Assembly (NCBI RefSeq): GCF_900452395.1
Contig: NZ_UGNV01000001.1
Coordinates: 1,637,501-1,701,500, forward strand
DNA from: Legionella beliardensis
GTDB lineage: Bacteria > Pseudomonadota > Gammaproteobacteria > Legionellales > Legionellaceae
Reading direction: 5' to 3'
DNA: 64,000 nucleotides
Numbering within the stretch: position 1 is the first letter of the stretch; each line of letters starts with the position of its first letter. Shown here piece by piece: positions 26,317 to 36,238 of this stretch. A program made the position numbers and the translations under genes. Under the pieces are notes generated by a model. The model was not told the DNA's origin, did not search any database, and saw nothing but the letters and a program-made list of their open reading frames with translations.

Positions 26317-26521
26317 AAATAGACTAAGGCAACTGGCGGTTTTAAAGCAAAGCTGACGAGGTTATTTGACGTTTAATTAATAATATAGGCGTAGTTGATC
26401 CACGCAACAATGCCGCCTGCGCAGAGATGGCAAGCTAGTTTAATTTTAAATAGCTCTATTTAGAGCTCAACTACTCTAATCTAAAGAAATACAGAAAGAG
26501 CAGTTTTATTTTCAACTCCCA

Positions 26522-27001
26522 TTACAGCTTACCAAACTCACTGTGAGCAAAACAAAATCTATTAATGATTAATTTCTCTTGTTCATGCCCTTTAATCAAG
26601 AAAGAAAAATGACCATTGCAGCTGGCATTTTTTAAAGCAGGTGAAAAAAGAATATAGTTTTTCGACTGAAATCCTTGCCAACGTATTTGCATTCCATTGG
26701 GAGCCCACTGCCATACTTGTATTATTTTTTCTGCTGTAGGAGCATGGGTTTTATCACTTAAAAACAAAGCTATTCCATTAGACCAATCTAAACCATCCCA
26801 TGGTCTAAGTATTAAAAAATTACCCTGTGCAAGTGCCATATTTCTTCCATATTGAATAGCGCTTTGTAACTTATCACTAATAATTTTTATTTGGTTTTTT
26901 TGATAGAGGGGTTGACCTATTGGAGCAAATAATAGTAACAAACCAATAATACTAACAACCATTAAAACTTCAATTAGGGTAAATCCTTGTCTATGTAGCA
27001 T
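26522..27001 (-). CDS. Type IV pilin-like protein, GspH/FimT family (second copy)
   Basis: The 159-residue protein starts [19 protein letters not shown], a canonical prepilin cleavage site G|FTLIE with Glu5 followed by a hydrophobic helix. The rest fits the GspH/FimT minor pseudopilin domain. It overlaps the uracil-DNA glycosylase gene by 11 bases on the same strand. It may take part in pilus assembly or DNA uptake; the partner minor pilins are not in the window. Confidence 0.85.
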   Translation of the reverse strand: MLHRQGFTLIEVLMVVSIIGLLLLFAPIGQPLYQKNQIKIISDKLQSAIQYGRNMALAQGNFLILRPWDGLDWSNGIALFLSDKTHAPTAEKIIQVWQWAPNGMQIRWQGFQSKNYILFSPALKNASCNGHFSFLIKGHEQEKLIINRFCFAHSEFGKL

Positions 27002-27626
27002 CTTTATTTAGTAATTCTTTAACATAAAGTAAATCTTGGTACGCTTTCTTTTTATCCGTTAACTTGCGTAGTAAGTAAGCAGGATGATAACTAACAACAA
27101 AAGGGGTTTGCTGATAATAATGAACCTGGCCACGCATTTTACTGAGCGTAGTTGCTTCTTTTAATAAAAATTGCCCTGCAAAGCGACCTAATGCCAGTAA
27201 TAATTTTGGTGCCACCAACTCAATTTGCTCGGTAAGATAAGGAGTGCATTGCATTATTTCTTCATTACGAGGATCGCGATTTTCAGGTGGGCGGCATTTT
27301 AAAACATTGGCAATATAAACCTCTTCTTCCGTAAGGCCCACGCTCTGTAACATATGATTAAGTAACGCGCCGGCCCTACCTACAAAAGGTAACCCTTGCT
27401 TATCCTCATTATATCCTGGTGCTTCCCCAATAATCATTAATTCTGCAGTTGGATTGCCACGAGCAAAAACCGTTTTAGTTCGACATTGAGATAAAGGACA
27501 TTTAGTACAATTAGCAACAATACCGGCTAAATCAGCTAATTTATTGTCAGATAAATTAATTTGGCGGGGGACCCAAGGCTCAACACCCATTTGCTGTAAA
27601 TAATAAAAATGATCCTGCTTTGCCAT
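26991..27626 (-). CDS. Uracil-DNA glycosylase, family 4 (4Fe-4S)
   Basis: The protein has 211 residues from ATG 27626; an in-frame TTG at 27641 is less likely. It has motif [21 protein letters not shown] at 67-86 (short form GEAPG) and motif [10 protein letters not shown], with the four iron-sulfur cysteines C40, C43, C111 and C127. Family 4 enzymes remove uracil from DNA. The gene overlaps the pseudopilin downstream by 11 bases. Confidence 0.93.
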   Translation of the reverse strand: MAKQDHFYYLQQMGVEPWVPRQINLSDNKLADLAGIVANCTKCPLSQCRTKTVFARGNPTAELMIIGEAPGYNEDKQGLPFVGRAGALLNHMLQSVGLTEEEVYIANVLKCRPPENRDPRNEEIMQCTPYLTEQIELVAPKLLLALGRFAGQFLLKEATTLSKMRGQVHYYQQTPFVVSYHPAYLLRKLTDKKKAYQDLLYVKELLNKDAT

Positions 27627-27661
27627 AGTTGCATACAACAATAAAAAATTAAGTATATACC

Positions 27662-30370
27662 TTAATGGATTGATTGTATAACCATACCTTCTGGCTCCTC
27701 GTTAGCAGCACGTTTAAATAAATTTAATTCAGCCTTTTTATCATTTATTTTATCATTGGCAGATAAAATAGATGAGGTTACAACTGATTTTTCAGGTTTT
27801 TTAATATTACGGCAGAAATCAGCTAATAAAGGCCAGTCTATTTTTTCAAAATCTTCTAAGATAGTTTTTGTTTGCGTAAGCGTAGGCCAAGCAGCATAAA
27901 AACTAGGATCATGCAGTTTATTTTCTGAACTAATGAGAGATTCAAAAACAGTAAGTTTTCGGCATAAGGTATCTATATCTATTAAAGCTGCTTTAAAGTC
28001 TTTAAGAAGATGAACCAAGAGATTAATTAATAAATGTGTTTCACCCTGTAGTTTTTCTAAATACTCAAGGCAACCTAAAGGCTCTCTAATAGAAAAGGAA
28101 TGCCTCGCCCACCTATATAGTTTTAAATCAAAGGCATTATTAATAAAATTACAAGGCAGCTTTAAAAAAATTGGATAAATAGCGGCAAACAATATTCTAT
28201 TGATACTTAAATCCTCAATACTAGTAAAAGAATTGGATTCGGCAACGATACCATTTTTATTTTCATCAGTAAGATCACTAATAGACTCATTAAAGTAGCG
28301 AATCCTTAATTGATTAACCGCATATTCGGTTGATCCCTCTAATAATGACCGCCTAGCAAAGTATTCAAACCAATCTTTACGACCCCGATAGCAGCTGTAA
28401 TACATTGCTTCTTGGCTATTGGCAAAGGTTAAAAATAAATGCTCCTCATTTAAAGCTGAATAGCTAGCATCGTTTTGTTGTTGATAGCGGGCATTGATAT
28501 AATTTTTGCCAGCCTGATAACCATTTTCAAATAATAGGGCTTGCCCATGAGCATCAATGTTAAATTGAGTAGAACTGATATCAGCTGGTGAAATTAATAC
28601 GACTTGACTGCCGTAATTTCTTAATTTAATTCGTTCACGTTCCCAAGCACTAACTGGATCTTTCACGCCAGTTAAAAACCCATAAATCCAATTTAAAACA
28701 AAATTTTCTCTATAAACTCGCGTTAAAAAAGTATCTAAAATTCCTCTTTCATACCCATTATCAAATTGAAAAGCTACAAGACTTAAACAATTATTGTATT
28801 GTGATTCTAAAAATGTTGAATAATCATCACTAAAAACTTCGGTAGGTAGGTTATTTAAAATACCTCCATCGTTATACTGTTCGCCTTCAAAAACTGTGGG
28901 TTTAAAGACAACTGGAAAACTAGCAGAAATTGCACCAGCTTCGCTGATTTCCATTGCCGGAGTGAGCGTGTAAGAAAAATAACGAGTTTCTCGTTTTTTG
29001 ATGTTGGTGGCAGTAACAATTAGCTCGTCTCCTAACCCACAATTAGGGTATGCATTTTTTAAGTTCTTAAGTGATTCAAATGTAATTTTACCATCTTTAA
29101 AAACATGATTTACTAAAAATTGTTGCCCCTCAGATGTTTGATCTAAATCATGAGACGCAATAATATGATTAACTTTTTTAACAATCATAAAATCAAGTGC
29201 TGCTTTTAAAGCACGAGTGTCAGAAATTCCGTACCGATCAATATCATAAAATATCAAATGTTCTTGACGAAAATTTTTAAAAAATTCATATATTTCAGTT
29301 GAGGAATAGCCTAAATAACAAAGAATTGCCATAATTGCGCCAGCTGAACTACCAGCAAATTTTTTAGGCTTGATTTTTGCATCTTCAAATGCTTTATAAG
29401 CACCTAGATGTGCAAAAAATTTTACCCCACCGCCACAAAAAACAAACGTATCTAAATCAGGGCGTTTCTCAGTAATTAATATTTCGCCATTATCAGGCCG
29501 CTGATAAACTTGCACATTCCCTTTTATGGTAAGTAGTTGCGGCTCTTTAAAAGATACTTTTTGCTCTTGCTGCTTGATTTCAGGCTTAATCGCTAATGGC
29601 TGAAACCAAGTTATAAACCATCGCCATAAGCGAGCATGCCAGGATAAGGTATAAATAAGCCCTTGAACTTGCCTATGCTCATGCATGGCTTTAAGACGTT
29701 GCTCTTGTGAAATAACTCTAATTGCAAAAGGATGAGGATTAGACACTATCTCGCTGTAATCAAAAGAATCTAGATCACTTAACATAAGTTGTTTTACTAA
29801 AGCGTCGGTAAAAAAAACTCGTTTTGTATTTCGCAGAGGTTTATCTTGATTATCATTATCCAGATGATATTTGTTTGCAGTATTTTCAGTAGCGTGCTGA
29901 TTTAATCCAATCAACAAGCCATATTCACCTTCAGAAATTTCTATACTATTTAGCTGATAATCGTTAGTTAGTTCAAACGGTGCTAAATGCCATTTATATG
30001 ATTTTTTACGTCGAAATAATAAATTAGTAATTCTACCCCACCAACTTAAACCAACCTCCGCAGTATAGCCACGATAATCATTAGTCGTTGCGTCGCTTAA
30101 AAAAAACCGCTGGGCATTTTTTTGATGTGCCTCTAAAAACCAATTTAAAAATTCATCTTTTTTTTGTTTACTTAAGTGGGTGAAATCAAAAATGACTCTT
30201 TCTTCATCAAGCAAATAATCACTTAAAGAAAACTGTTGATCAGGCGAAAGCCCATTGATTCTAAACCGCCCAAAATAAACACAAAGTAGATACTTTTTCA
30301 ATAAAACACTATTAGGATTTTTTATTCCATTTTGCTGCAGTAATTCACTTAAAACATGTCCTTTGCCCAT
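27662..30370 (-). CDS. vpdC: Patatin-like phospholipase, VpdC-like candidate Dot/Icm effector
   Basis: The 902-residue protein has a central patatin domain at about 308-510: oxyanion loop CGGGVK (312-317), nucleophile elbow GSSAG with Ser342, and the catalytic Asp in DGG (501-503). All three are intact, so phospholipase A activity is expected. The first 300 residues and the last 390 match no common domain. The C-terminus carries a small acidic patch EEPE 8-11 residues from the end, as in many Dot/Icm substrates. In L. pneumophila vpdC lies next to pyrF, as here, and VpdC is described as a ubiquitin-activated phospholipase acting on the host vacuole. GGGAG lies six bases before the ATG. Effector status is inferred. 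Confidence 0.8.
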   Translation of the reverse strand: MGKGHVLSELLQQNGIKNPNSVLLKKYLLCVYFGRFRINGLSPDQQFSLSDYLLDEERVIFDFTHLSKQKKDEFLNWFLEAHQKNAQRFFLSDATTNDYRGYTAEVGLSWWGRITNLLFRRKKSYKWHLAPFELTNDYQLNSIEISEGEYGLLIGLNQHATENTANKYHLDNDNQDKPLRNTKRVFFTDALVKQLMLSDLDSFDYSEIVSNPHPFAIRVISQEQRLKAMHEHRQVQGLIYTLSWHARLWRWFITWFQPLAIKPEIKQQEQKVSFKEPQLLTIKGNVQVYQRPDNGEILITEKRPDLDTFVFCGGGVKFFAHLGAYKAFEDAKIKPKKFAGSSAGAIMAILCYLGYSSTEIYEFFKNFRQEHLIFYDIDRYGISDTRALKAALDFMIVKKVNHIIASHDLDQTSEGQQFLVNHVFKDGKITFESLKNLKNAYPNCGLGDELIVTATNIKKRETRYFSYTLTPAMEISEAGAISASFPVVFKPTVFEGEQYNDGGILNNLPTEVFSDDYSTFLESQYNNCLSLVAFQFDNGYERGILDTFLTRVYRENFVLNWIYGFLTGVKDPVSAWERERIKLRNYGSQVVLISPADISSTQFNIDAHGQALLFENGYQAGKNYINARYQQQNDASYSALNEEHLFLTFANSQEAMYYSCYRGRKDWFEYFARRSLLEGSTEYAVNQLRIRYFNESISDLTDENKNGIVAESNSFTSIEDLSINRILFAAIYPIFLKLPCNFINNAFDLKLYRWARHSFSIREPLGCLEYLEKLQGETHLLINLLVHLLKDFKAALIDIDTLCRKLTVFESLISSENKLHDPSFYAAWPTLTQTKTILEDFEKIDWPLLADFCRNIKKPEKSVVTSSILSANDKINDKKAELNLFKRAANEEPEGMVIQSIH

Positions 30371-30748
30371 AGTCTGCTCCCATTAGAGTTTTAAAACTCT
30401 TTTCGTTTTAAAAGGTCAGATCTATCAAATTGTGAATCTATACAAAGCTTACTTGGTTATCCGCTTACATCCTGATCAGTTGATTATCACTACGTTGTAA
30501 TAGAAATCTTCTAATTAAGAAGCTAACTCAGCGATTTACTCCTAACTAACTTGAATACAATATCCGGTAACATGCGCAGCATTGATACAGGATCTAAGTT
30601 AAACAAGATGAATTAAATAAGTCATCCTTTTTATAACTAACATAAATTTTATGAGAAATGAATAGCAAGCGCACACTTCTTCGAGCAAGCAAGCTATTTT
30701 ATTATAGACAAAGAGTTAATTTTTTAAGTATTTCTTACCCAAATCCGT
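30371..30748. other. Leader region of the patatin gene
   Basis: This 378-base gap lies between the end of pyrF and the start of the patatin gene, both on the minus strand. It holds the ribosome binding site and a 16-base palindrome. No gene, tRNA or clear promoter pair was recognised. The length suggests an independent, regulated promoter for the patatin gene. Confidence 0.4.
30385..30400. promoter_or_regulatory. Perfect 16-base palindrome upstream of the patatin gene
   Basis: AGAGTTTTAAAACTCT is a perfect palindrome lying 15-30 bases upstream of the patatin ATG. It may be a regulator binding site or a leader hairpin. No known Legionella PmrA or CpxR box was recognised. Confidence 0.35.
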
Positions 30749-31444
30749 TTAGGTAGATAAGGAATGGATAATTGAGTCAATGACTGCTTTTGGATTCGCA
30801 GCACGTGTAATAGGCCTACCAATCACTAAATAATCACTGCCCATTTTTATTGCTTGCTCTGGGCTGGTGATCCGTATTTGATCATCAACACCGCTATGAG
30901 GTAAACGTATACCAGGCGTGACCGCTAAAAAAGATGGGCCGCAAAGGGATTTAACGAGGGGAGCCTCATGAGCAGAACAGACAACGCCATCAAGGCCTGC
31001 TTGATAAGTAAGTTTTGTTAAACGTATGATCTGCTCTTCTAAAGGGGAAATAATACCCATGGCAGGTAAATCTTCGGCAGCCATACTTGTTAACACAGTG
31101 ACACCAATTAATAAGGGCTTACGCAGACCGTAAGGTGTAAGTGCCTCTCTTGCCGCTTGCATCATTTTTAAACCACCGGATGCATGAACATTAACCATCC
31201 AAACACCTAACTCAGCCGCGGCTCGGCAAGCATGTGCTACTGTGTTGGGAATATCATGAAATTTTAAATCAAGAAACACGTTGAAATTTTGTTTAATTAA
31301 ATGCCGAACGAAATCTGCTCCAAACAATGTAAACATTTCACTACCTATTTTTACAGCGCAGTGCTCAGGGTTTACATCCTTAATTAATGCTAATGCCTCT
31401 GCTTGATTAAAAAAATCGAGCGCTATAATAATTTTAGTGTTCAT
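30749..31444 (-). CDS. pyrF: Orotidine 5'-phosphate decarboxylase PyrF
   Basis: The 231-residue TIM-barrel enzyme makes UMP from OMP. The catalytic array DLKFHDIPNT near residue 59-68 is the DxKxxDI signature, and the phosphate-binding TPGIRLP and GRPITRA segments follow. The N-terminus KIIIALDF is typical. The gene starts one base after the stop of the aminotransferase gene. Confidence 0.97.
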   Translation of the reverse strand: MNTKIIIALDFFNQAEALALIKDVNPEHCAVKIGSEMFTLFGADFVRHLIKQNFNVFLDLKFHDIPNTVAHACRAAAELGVWMVNVHASGGLKMMQAAREALTPYGLRKPLLIGVTVLTSMAAEDLPAMGIISPLEEQIIRLTKLTYQAGLDGVVCSAHEAPLVKSLCGPSFLAVTPGIRLPHSGVDDQIRITSPEQAIKMGSDYLVIGRPITRAANPKAVIDSIIHSLST

Positions 31445-32554
31445 CTAGCTAGCCACTTTCATTTCATTAAGGCAGTATTTTAATGCATTTACTATGGTCT
31501 GCTGCTCATTAATACTTAAATAAGGATGCATAGGTAAACTAATCACATGCTTACTCGCTTGCTCTGCATGCGGAAAATCACCTATTTTATACCCTAAATG
31601 AGCTAATGCTTCTTGTTGATGCATGGCGATTGGATAATGGATAGCTGTTGGGATTCCAAGCTGTTGTAGCTGAACTTGAAATTCATCGCGGTGGGGTACC
31701 TCAATCGTGTATTGGGCATAAACACTTTTATTATTAGGTAGAATGCAAGGGATGTTTACAACATCAGCAAGCAACGTATTATATTGAGTAGCCACTGAGT
31801 TTCGTAACTCAATCTCATGGGCAAATAATTTCATTTTCTCAATCAAAATTGCAGCCTGGATGGTATCCATGCGCCCATTAAGGCCAATACGTTTATGATG
31901 ATAACGTACGTCCTGACCATGGTTGCGAATTTCACGTAACTTTATAGCAAGCTCATCACTATCGGTAAAACAAGCGCCTGAATCACCATAGCCGCCTAAA
32001 GGCTTTGATGGGAAGAAGCTAGTGCAGCCAATCGTGGATAATGCACACGAATAGTGACCAAAATGAGTAGCTCCAAAACTTTGGGCGCCATCTTCTATAA
32101 CTGGGATTTGATATTTATTAGCAATTGCATTAATAGCAGCCATGTTTGCACATTGGCCATATAAACTAACTGGCATGATTGCTTTAGTTTTCTTGGTAAT
32201 AGCTGCTTCAATTTTGTTAGAATCAATGTTATAAGTTAGTGGATCAATATCTACAAAAACAGGTTTAGCCTGACACAAAGCAATGACTTCTGCAGTCGCA
32301 AAAAAGCTGAAAGGGCTTGTAATAACTTCATCCCCTGGGCCTACATCCAAAGCTAATAAAGACATGAATAGTGCATCGGTACCACTTGCATTAACTACAG
32401 CATGTTTCACACCAATAAAATCAGCTAATTTTTTTTCTAAAATTGTGATTTCTGGACCCATAACATATTGACCATGATTCAGTACATTTTGGATGCTATT
32501 TAAAATATCTGTCTCAATTAATTTATATTGCTTTTTTAAATCAATAAATTGCAT
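31445..32554 (-). CDS. UDP-3-oxo-GlcNAcA-type aminotransferase, WbpE/WlbC-like
   Basis: The 369-residue DegT-family enzyme closely follows P. aeruginosa WbpE from memory: FIDLKKQ, GQYVMGPEI, SASGTDAL-like NASGTDAL, PVSLYGQCA, and SFFPSKPLGGYGD with PLP lysine K184. WbpE makes UDP-2-acetamido-3-amino-glucuronate for O-antigen. Here it sits between lapB and pyrF without the dehydrogenase, oxidase or acetyltransferase partners, so those must be elsewhere if the same pathway runs. The next gene, pyrF, starts directly after. Other 3- or 4-amino sugar roles are possible. Confidence 0.88.
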   Translation of the reverse strand: MQFIDLKKQYKLIETDILNSIQNVLNHGQYVMGPEITILEKKLADFIGVKHAVVNASGTDALFMSLLALDVGPGDEVITSPFSFFATAEVIALCQAKPVFVDIDPLTYNIDSNKIEAAITKKTKAIMPVSLYGQCANMAAINAIANKYQIPVIEDGAQSFGATHFGHYSCALSTIGCTSFFPSKPLGGYGDSGACFTDSDELAIKLREIRNHGQDVRYHHKRIGLNGRMDTIQAAILIEKMKLFAHEIELRNSVATQYNTLLADVVNIPCILPNNKSVYAQYTIEVPHRDEFQVQLQQLGIPTAIHYPIAMHQQEALAHLGYKIGDFPHAEQASKHVISLPMHPYLSINEQQTIVNALKYCLNEMKVAS

Positions 32555-32627
32555 AAAATTCTCTAATGTTTAACAACTTTAGTAGGTAGCTATAACAAGT
32601 TTTGCCTAAGATATAAGAAAAATTCAA

Positions 32628-33797
32628 TTAGTCACCTTCTAACCCATAAACAGGCTTCATTTTACCCCACTGCTTACAACTTGGGCAATGCCAGTGCAAA
32701 TGCTTACCTCCAAAACCACAGTACCCACAGCGATATTTGGGCTTATTTTCTAAAAATTTACTCGTTATATTATATAAAATCTGTAATTTTGTTTTGACTT
32801 TGCCGTGTGCACTCTCTAAATGCCAAAAAATTAAGCGATTTAATCCTTTGATAGAAGGATAAGTGCTTAATTTTTCCGAGACAAAATCAATGGCAGTATC
32901 TATATTTTCTTCTTTTTGTAGGTGATCTGCAATAACAAAAATAGTTGAAGCGCGGGGATTAGATAATAATGTTTGCTGTAAATATTCTATGCATTCATTC
33001 ATTGCATCTAATTGACGATAGCAAAACACGAGAGGCTCAATAATTTCAGCTAAAAAATCAGGATCTTGCAAAGGAACTCGTTTCAATGAGCGAAGCGCTT
33101 GTTTATAGCGAGCATTTTTAATGTCTAGCGATGCCTGTAGTAAACTTGCTCGGACAGATTCTTTATCAATAAGCAGGGCTTGGCGCGTAGCACTTTGGGC
33201 TTTATCAAGTAAATTAGCTTTCAATGCTTGTTCAGCAATTTCACAGTAATAATGGGCTGCTTGATGGTTTAAACTTTGTCCGGTAGAGCACTCTAATTTC
33301 TGAATTATTTCTAGTGCTTTTTCCCAGGCCTTCTCTTGTTGATAAATAGCTAATAATCCATGAAGGCTATTTATTTCTTGGTTACCGCCTAATTTAACTG
33401 CCTCTAAGAAAATACGCTCTGCTCTATCGAAAACACCAGCACTCATATAATCTTGACCAAGAGCACGTAATGCTTCTTGACGCTCGGTTAGACTTAATTG
33501 TGGCCTTGCTATAAGATTTTGATGAATTCGAATTGCCCTATCAACTTCACCACGACGTCGAAATAAGCTACCTAGTGCTAAATGAGTTTCTACAGTTTCA
33601 CTATCAACATCTAGTAGCCTAATGAAAATATCTACTGCTTTATCAGGTTGCTCATTTAGTAAATAATTTAAGCCTACGACATATTCACGCGAGAGGTAAT
33701 TACCACTTTTTGATCCTTTAAGTGAATAATTACGGCTAGCAACCCACCAGCCAGATAATGCTGCAGCAGGTAATAATAACGGCCATAAGTTAATCAT
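32628..33797 (-). CDS. lapB: Lipopolysaccharide assembly protein LapB (YciM)
   Basis: The 389-residue protein has an N-terminal membrane anchor (LWPLLLPAAALSGWWVA), a run of TPR repeats through about residue 345, and a C-terminal rubredoxin-like zinc ribbon with CGYCG and CPSCKQWG (about 358-380). It matches LapB/YciM, an inner-membrane protein that controls FtsH-dependent turnover of LpxC and so lipid A supply. lapA lies upstream on the same strand, in the conserved order. Confidence 0.95.
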   Translation of the reverse strand: MINLWPLLLPAAALSGWWVASRNYSLKGSKSGNYLSREYVVGLNYLLNEQPDKAVDIFIRLLDVDSETVETHLALGSLFRRRGEVDRAIRIHQNLIARPQLSLTERQEALRALGQDYMSAGVFDRAERIFLEAVKLGGNQEINSLHGLLAIYQQEKAWEKALEIIQKLECSTGQSLNHQAAHYYCEIAEQALKANLLDKAQSATRQALLIDKESVRASLLQASLDIKNARYKQALRSLKRVPLQDPDFLAEIIEPLVFCYRQLDAMNECIEYLQQTLLSNPRASTIFVIADHLQKEENIDTAIDFVSEKLSTYPSIKGLNRLIFWHLESAHGKVKTKLQILYNITSKFLENKPKYRCGYCGFGGKHLHWHCPSCKQWGKMKPVYGLEGD

Positions 33798-33971
33798 TAA
33801 AGAATCCCTATCAGAACCAATAGAAGCAAGTTATTTTAATGTGTTTTAAGCTAGTTTTGCTAGTATTATCTGCTTTACTATCAATTTAAATTTAAACCGC
33901 TTAAATAAAAGCAATAGACTTACTAATCGGAAGACTCACAACTATGAAAATAATCTAGTAGACAGGAATAA

Positions 33972-34265
33972 TCAGGGTTGATCTTTCAGAGGCATCGTTC
34001 GCAAATTTTTAATTTCTTTTTCAGTAATCTTTAGTTGATTTCTTATTTTTAAACACGCCATTTTAAGACGCCAATAACGGCTTAAGAAAAGCAAAAAACC
34101 AATAATAAGCCCAATACCTAAGGTTAATGCCATTAATACTGAAATGGGCAGAGTCAGAGTAGTTACATAAAAATTAACCTGCACTGAAGCTGCATTTAAA
34201 GCAGCAAAGCTTATACCTAATAGTATTAATAATAAATATAATATAATCATTATTATACGCATCAA
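33972..34265 (-). CDS. lapA: Lipopolysaccharide assembly protein LapA-like (YciS, DUF1049)
   Basis: The 97-residue protein has two hydrophobic helices (about 3-25 and 41-62) and a basic cytoplasmic tail predicted as coiled coil, including the family segment NAASVQVNFY. It lies between rpsA and lapB as in E. coli. The 174-base gap to lapB is longer than usual. LapA assists LapB in LPS assembly. Confidence 0.88.
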   Translation of the reverse strand: MMRIIMIILYLLLILLGISFAALNAASVQVNFYVTTLTLPISVLMALTLGIGLIIGFLLFLSRYWRLKMACLKIRNQLKITEKEIKNLRTMPLKDQP

Positions 34266-34372
34266 TTAATCCTTTTGTAGACTACAAAAATAATCTATTT
34301 GAGCTCTTTAGAATGAAGCATGAACAAAGTAAAGAATTAGAATAATATTATTTTTTGATTAAAGTAAAAAAT

Positions 34373-34398
34373 AAAAAGCGTAGTGGCCTACGCTTTTT
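34373..34398 (-). terminator. Rho-independent terminator after rpsA
   Basis: AAAAAGCGTAG and CTACGCTTTTT form an 11-base perfect stem with a TGGC loop, ending in a T-run. It lies 18 bases downstream of the rpsA stop and should end rpsA transcription before lapA. The symmetrical A/T flanks make it potentially bidirectional. Confidence 0.9.
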
Positions 34399-34415
34399 AT
34401 CATCATTAAATCAAA

Positions 34416-36092
34416 CTATTCTGCTTCTTTATGAGCCATTTTTTCTTTAAGTAAATCACCTAAAGTGGTTGAAGCAACTTCACTGCGTGAATATTTTTTA
34501 ATTGCTTCTGCTTGGTCATGAGCATCTTTTGCTTTGATTGAAAGAGATACAATGCGGCTCTTTTTGTCAATATTAACAATTTTAGCTTCTACTTCATCAC
34601 CTTCTTTAAAGCAAGTAGTTGCATCATCAACGCGGTCTTCAGATAATTCATTAGCCCGAATAGTACCAATTACTTCACGGCCTAAGTCTACCGTTACCGT
34701 TTTTGGCTCAACGCCAACTACTTTGCCTTTAACAATTGCACCCTTATTGTATTCTTCCACAAAAGTAGCAAAAGAATCACCTTCTAATTGTTTCAGACCT
34801 AAAGAAATACGCTCTCTTTCTGGATCAATAGCTAATATGACTGCTTCCAGCTCTTGGCCTTTCTTAAACTGCTTAACTGCCTCTTCACCTGGTGTAGTCC
34901 AGGAAATATCAGATAAGTGAACAAGCCCATCAATATCACCATCAAGTCCAATGAAGATACCAAAGTCAGTAATTGAACGGATTTTACCGGTTACTTTCTG
35001 ACCTTTATTGTGAGTTTGGGCAAATTGATGCCAAGGGTTGCCTACGCACTGCTTCATACCTAGAGAAATTCGACGACGCTCTTCATCAATTTCGAGTACC
35101 ATAACATCAACGATATCACCCATTGAAACAACTTTACTTGGATGAACGTTTTTGTTTGTCCAATCCATTTCAGACATATGGACTAAGCCTTCTACACCCT
35201 CTTCAATCTCTACAAAACAACCATAATCGGTGATATTAGTTACTTTACCCTGCATTTTCTTACCAACTGGGTAACGTTCTACTAAATCAACCCATGGATC
35301 ATTTCCAAGTTGTTTCATACCTAATGAAACGCGATTACGCTCGCTATCAAAGCTTAATACTTTAACTTTAACATCTTGACCTACAGTAAGAACTTCACTT
35401 GGGTGTTTTACTCGTTTCCAAGAAATATCAGTAATATGTAATAAGCCGTCAATGCCACCTAAATCAATAAATGCACCGTAATCTGTGAGGTTTTTGACGA
35501 TACCATGTAGAATTTGTCCATCGTGCAATGAATCCAATAATGCTTGTCTATCAGCACTACTTTCTTCTTCTACAACAGCGCGACGTGAAACAACAATATT
35601 ATTGCGTTTCAAGTCCATTTTAATTACTTTGAACTCAAGTTCTTTACCTTCGAGGTAAGACGGATCGCGAACAGGTCTGACGTCAACCAAAGAACCGGGC
35701 AAGAATGCTCTTATTGTGCCAATCTCAACTGTAAAACCACCTTTAACTTTACCAGAAATTAAACCAGTAACTGTATCGTTATTTTCATGTGATTTTGATA
35801 GTTTACGCCATGCTTCTTGACGTTTTGCTTTTTCCCGGGAAAGCAATGTTTCACCGAAACCATCTTCAACAGAATCTAGAGCAACTTCAACTGTATCCCC
35901 AACATGGATTTCTAACTTACCATTTTTATCTTGGAACTCTTCTACCGCTACAATTCCTTCAGATTTCAAGCCAGCATTTAGGGTTACATAATCATCATCA
36001 ATATCAATAACTTTTGCAGTAATTATGGCACCAGGATAAAATTGAGCACCGGCGATGCTTTGCTCGAATAACTCTTTGAAACTTTCAGACAT
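34416..36092 (-). CDS. rpsA: 30S ribosomal protein S1
   Basis: The protein has 558 residues with six S1 RNA-binding domains, recognisable by repeated GxVxxxxxxGxFVxL patterns such as [17 protein letters not shown] and [15 protein letters not shown]. The start is ATG 36092 ([12 protein letters not shown]), the standard N-terminus; 11 codons upstream are open but not typical. It follows cmk, the conserved gene order. S1 feeds mRNA to the small subunit. Confidence 0.97.
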   Translation of the reverse strand: MSESFKELFEQSIAGAQFYPGAIITAKVIDIDDDYVTLNAGLKSEGIVAVEEFQDKNGKLEIHVGDTVEVALDSVEDGFGETLLSREKAKRQEAWRKLSKSHENNDTVTGLISGKVKGGFTVEIGTIRAFLPGSLVDVRPVRDPSYLEGKELEFKVIKMDLKRNNIVVSRRAVVEEESSADRQALLDSLHDGQILHGIVKNLTDYGAFIDLGGIDGLLHITDISWKRVKHPSEVLTVGQDVKVKVLSFDSERNRVSLGMKQLGNDPWVDLVERYPVGKKMQGKVTNITDYGCFVEIEEGVEGLVHMSEMDWTNKNVHPSKVVSMGDIVDVMVLEIDEERRRISLGMKQCVGNPWHQFAQTHNKGQKVTGKIRSITDFGIFIGLDGDIDGLVHLSDISWTTPGEEAVKQFKKGQELEAVILAIDPERERISLGLKQLEGDSFATFVEEYNKGAIVKGKVVGVEPKTVTVDLGREVIGTIRANELSEDRVDDATTCFKEGDEVEAKIVNIDKKSRIVSLSIKAKDAHDQAEAIKKYSRSEVASTTLGDLLKEKMAHKEAE

Positions 36093-36238
36093 GTTAATTA
36101 ACTCTCTAGTAAAAAAAATAGCCATGTGACATCCAAATCACAAAGCCTCCCAATATTTAATTCAGATTATCTTTTATAATAAATAAAATCATTTAACTTA
36201 ACTATAAATGATATTAATTCTGAATCGCACCACAAGCA

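Larger units (their letters stand above)
25930..26521. other. Repeat-filled intergenic block between two pseudopilin genes
   Basis: This 592-base gap has no credible gene. It holds the full palindromic element at 26217-26316, a GC-rich hairpin at 26118-26136 and a segment starting CGTCATTCCCGC near 26028. GC content is visibly higher than in neighbouring gaps. A minus-strand open frame at 25998-26222 spans these repeats and reads like the artificial peptides encoded by dispersed repeats, so it is not annotated as a gene. Confidence 0.6.
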
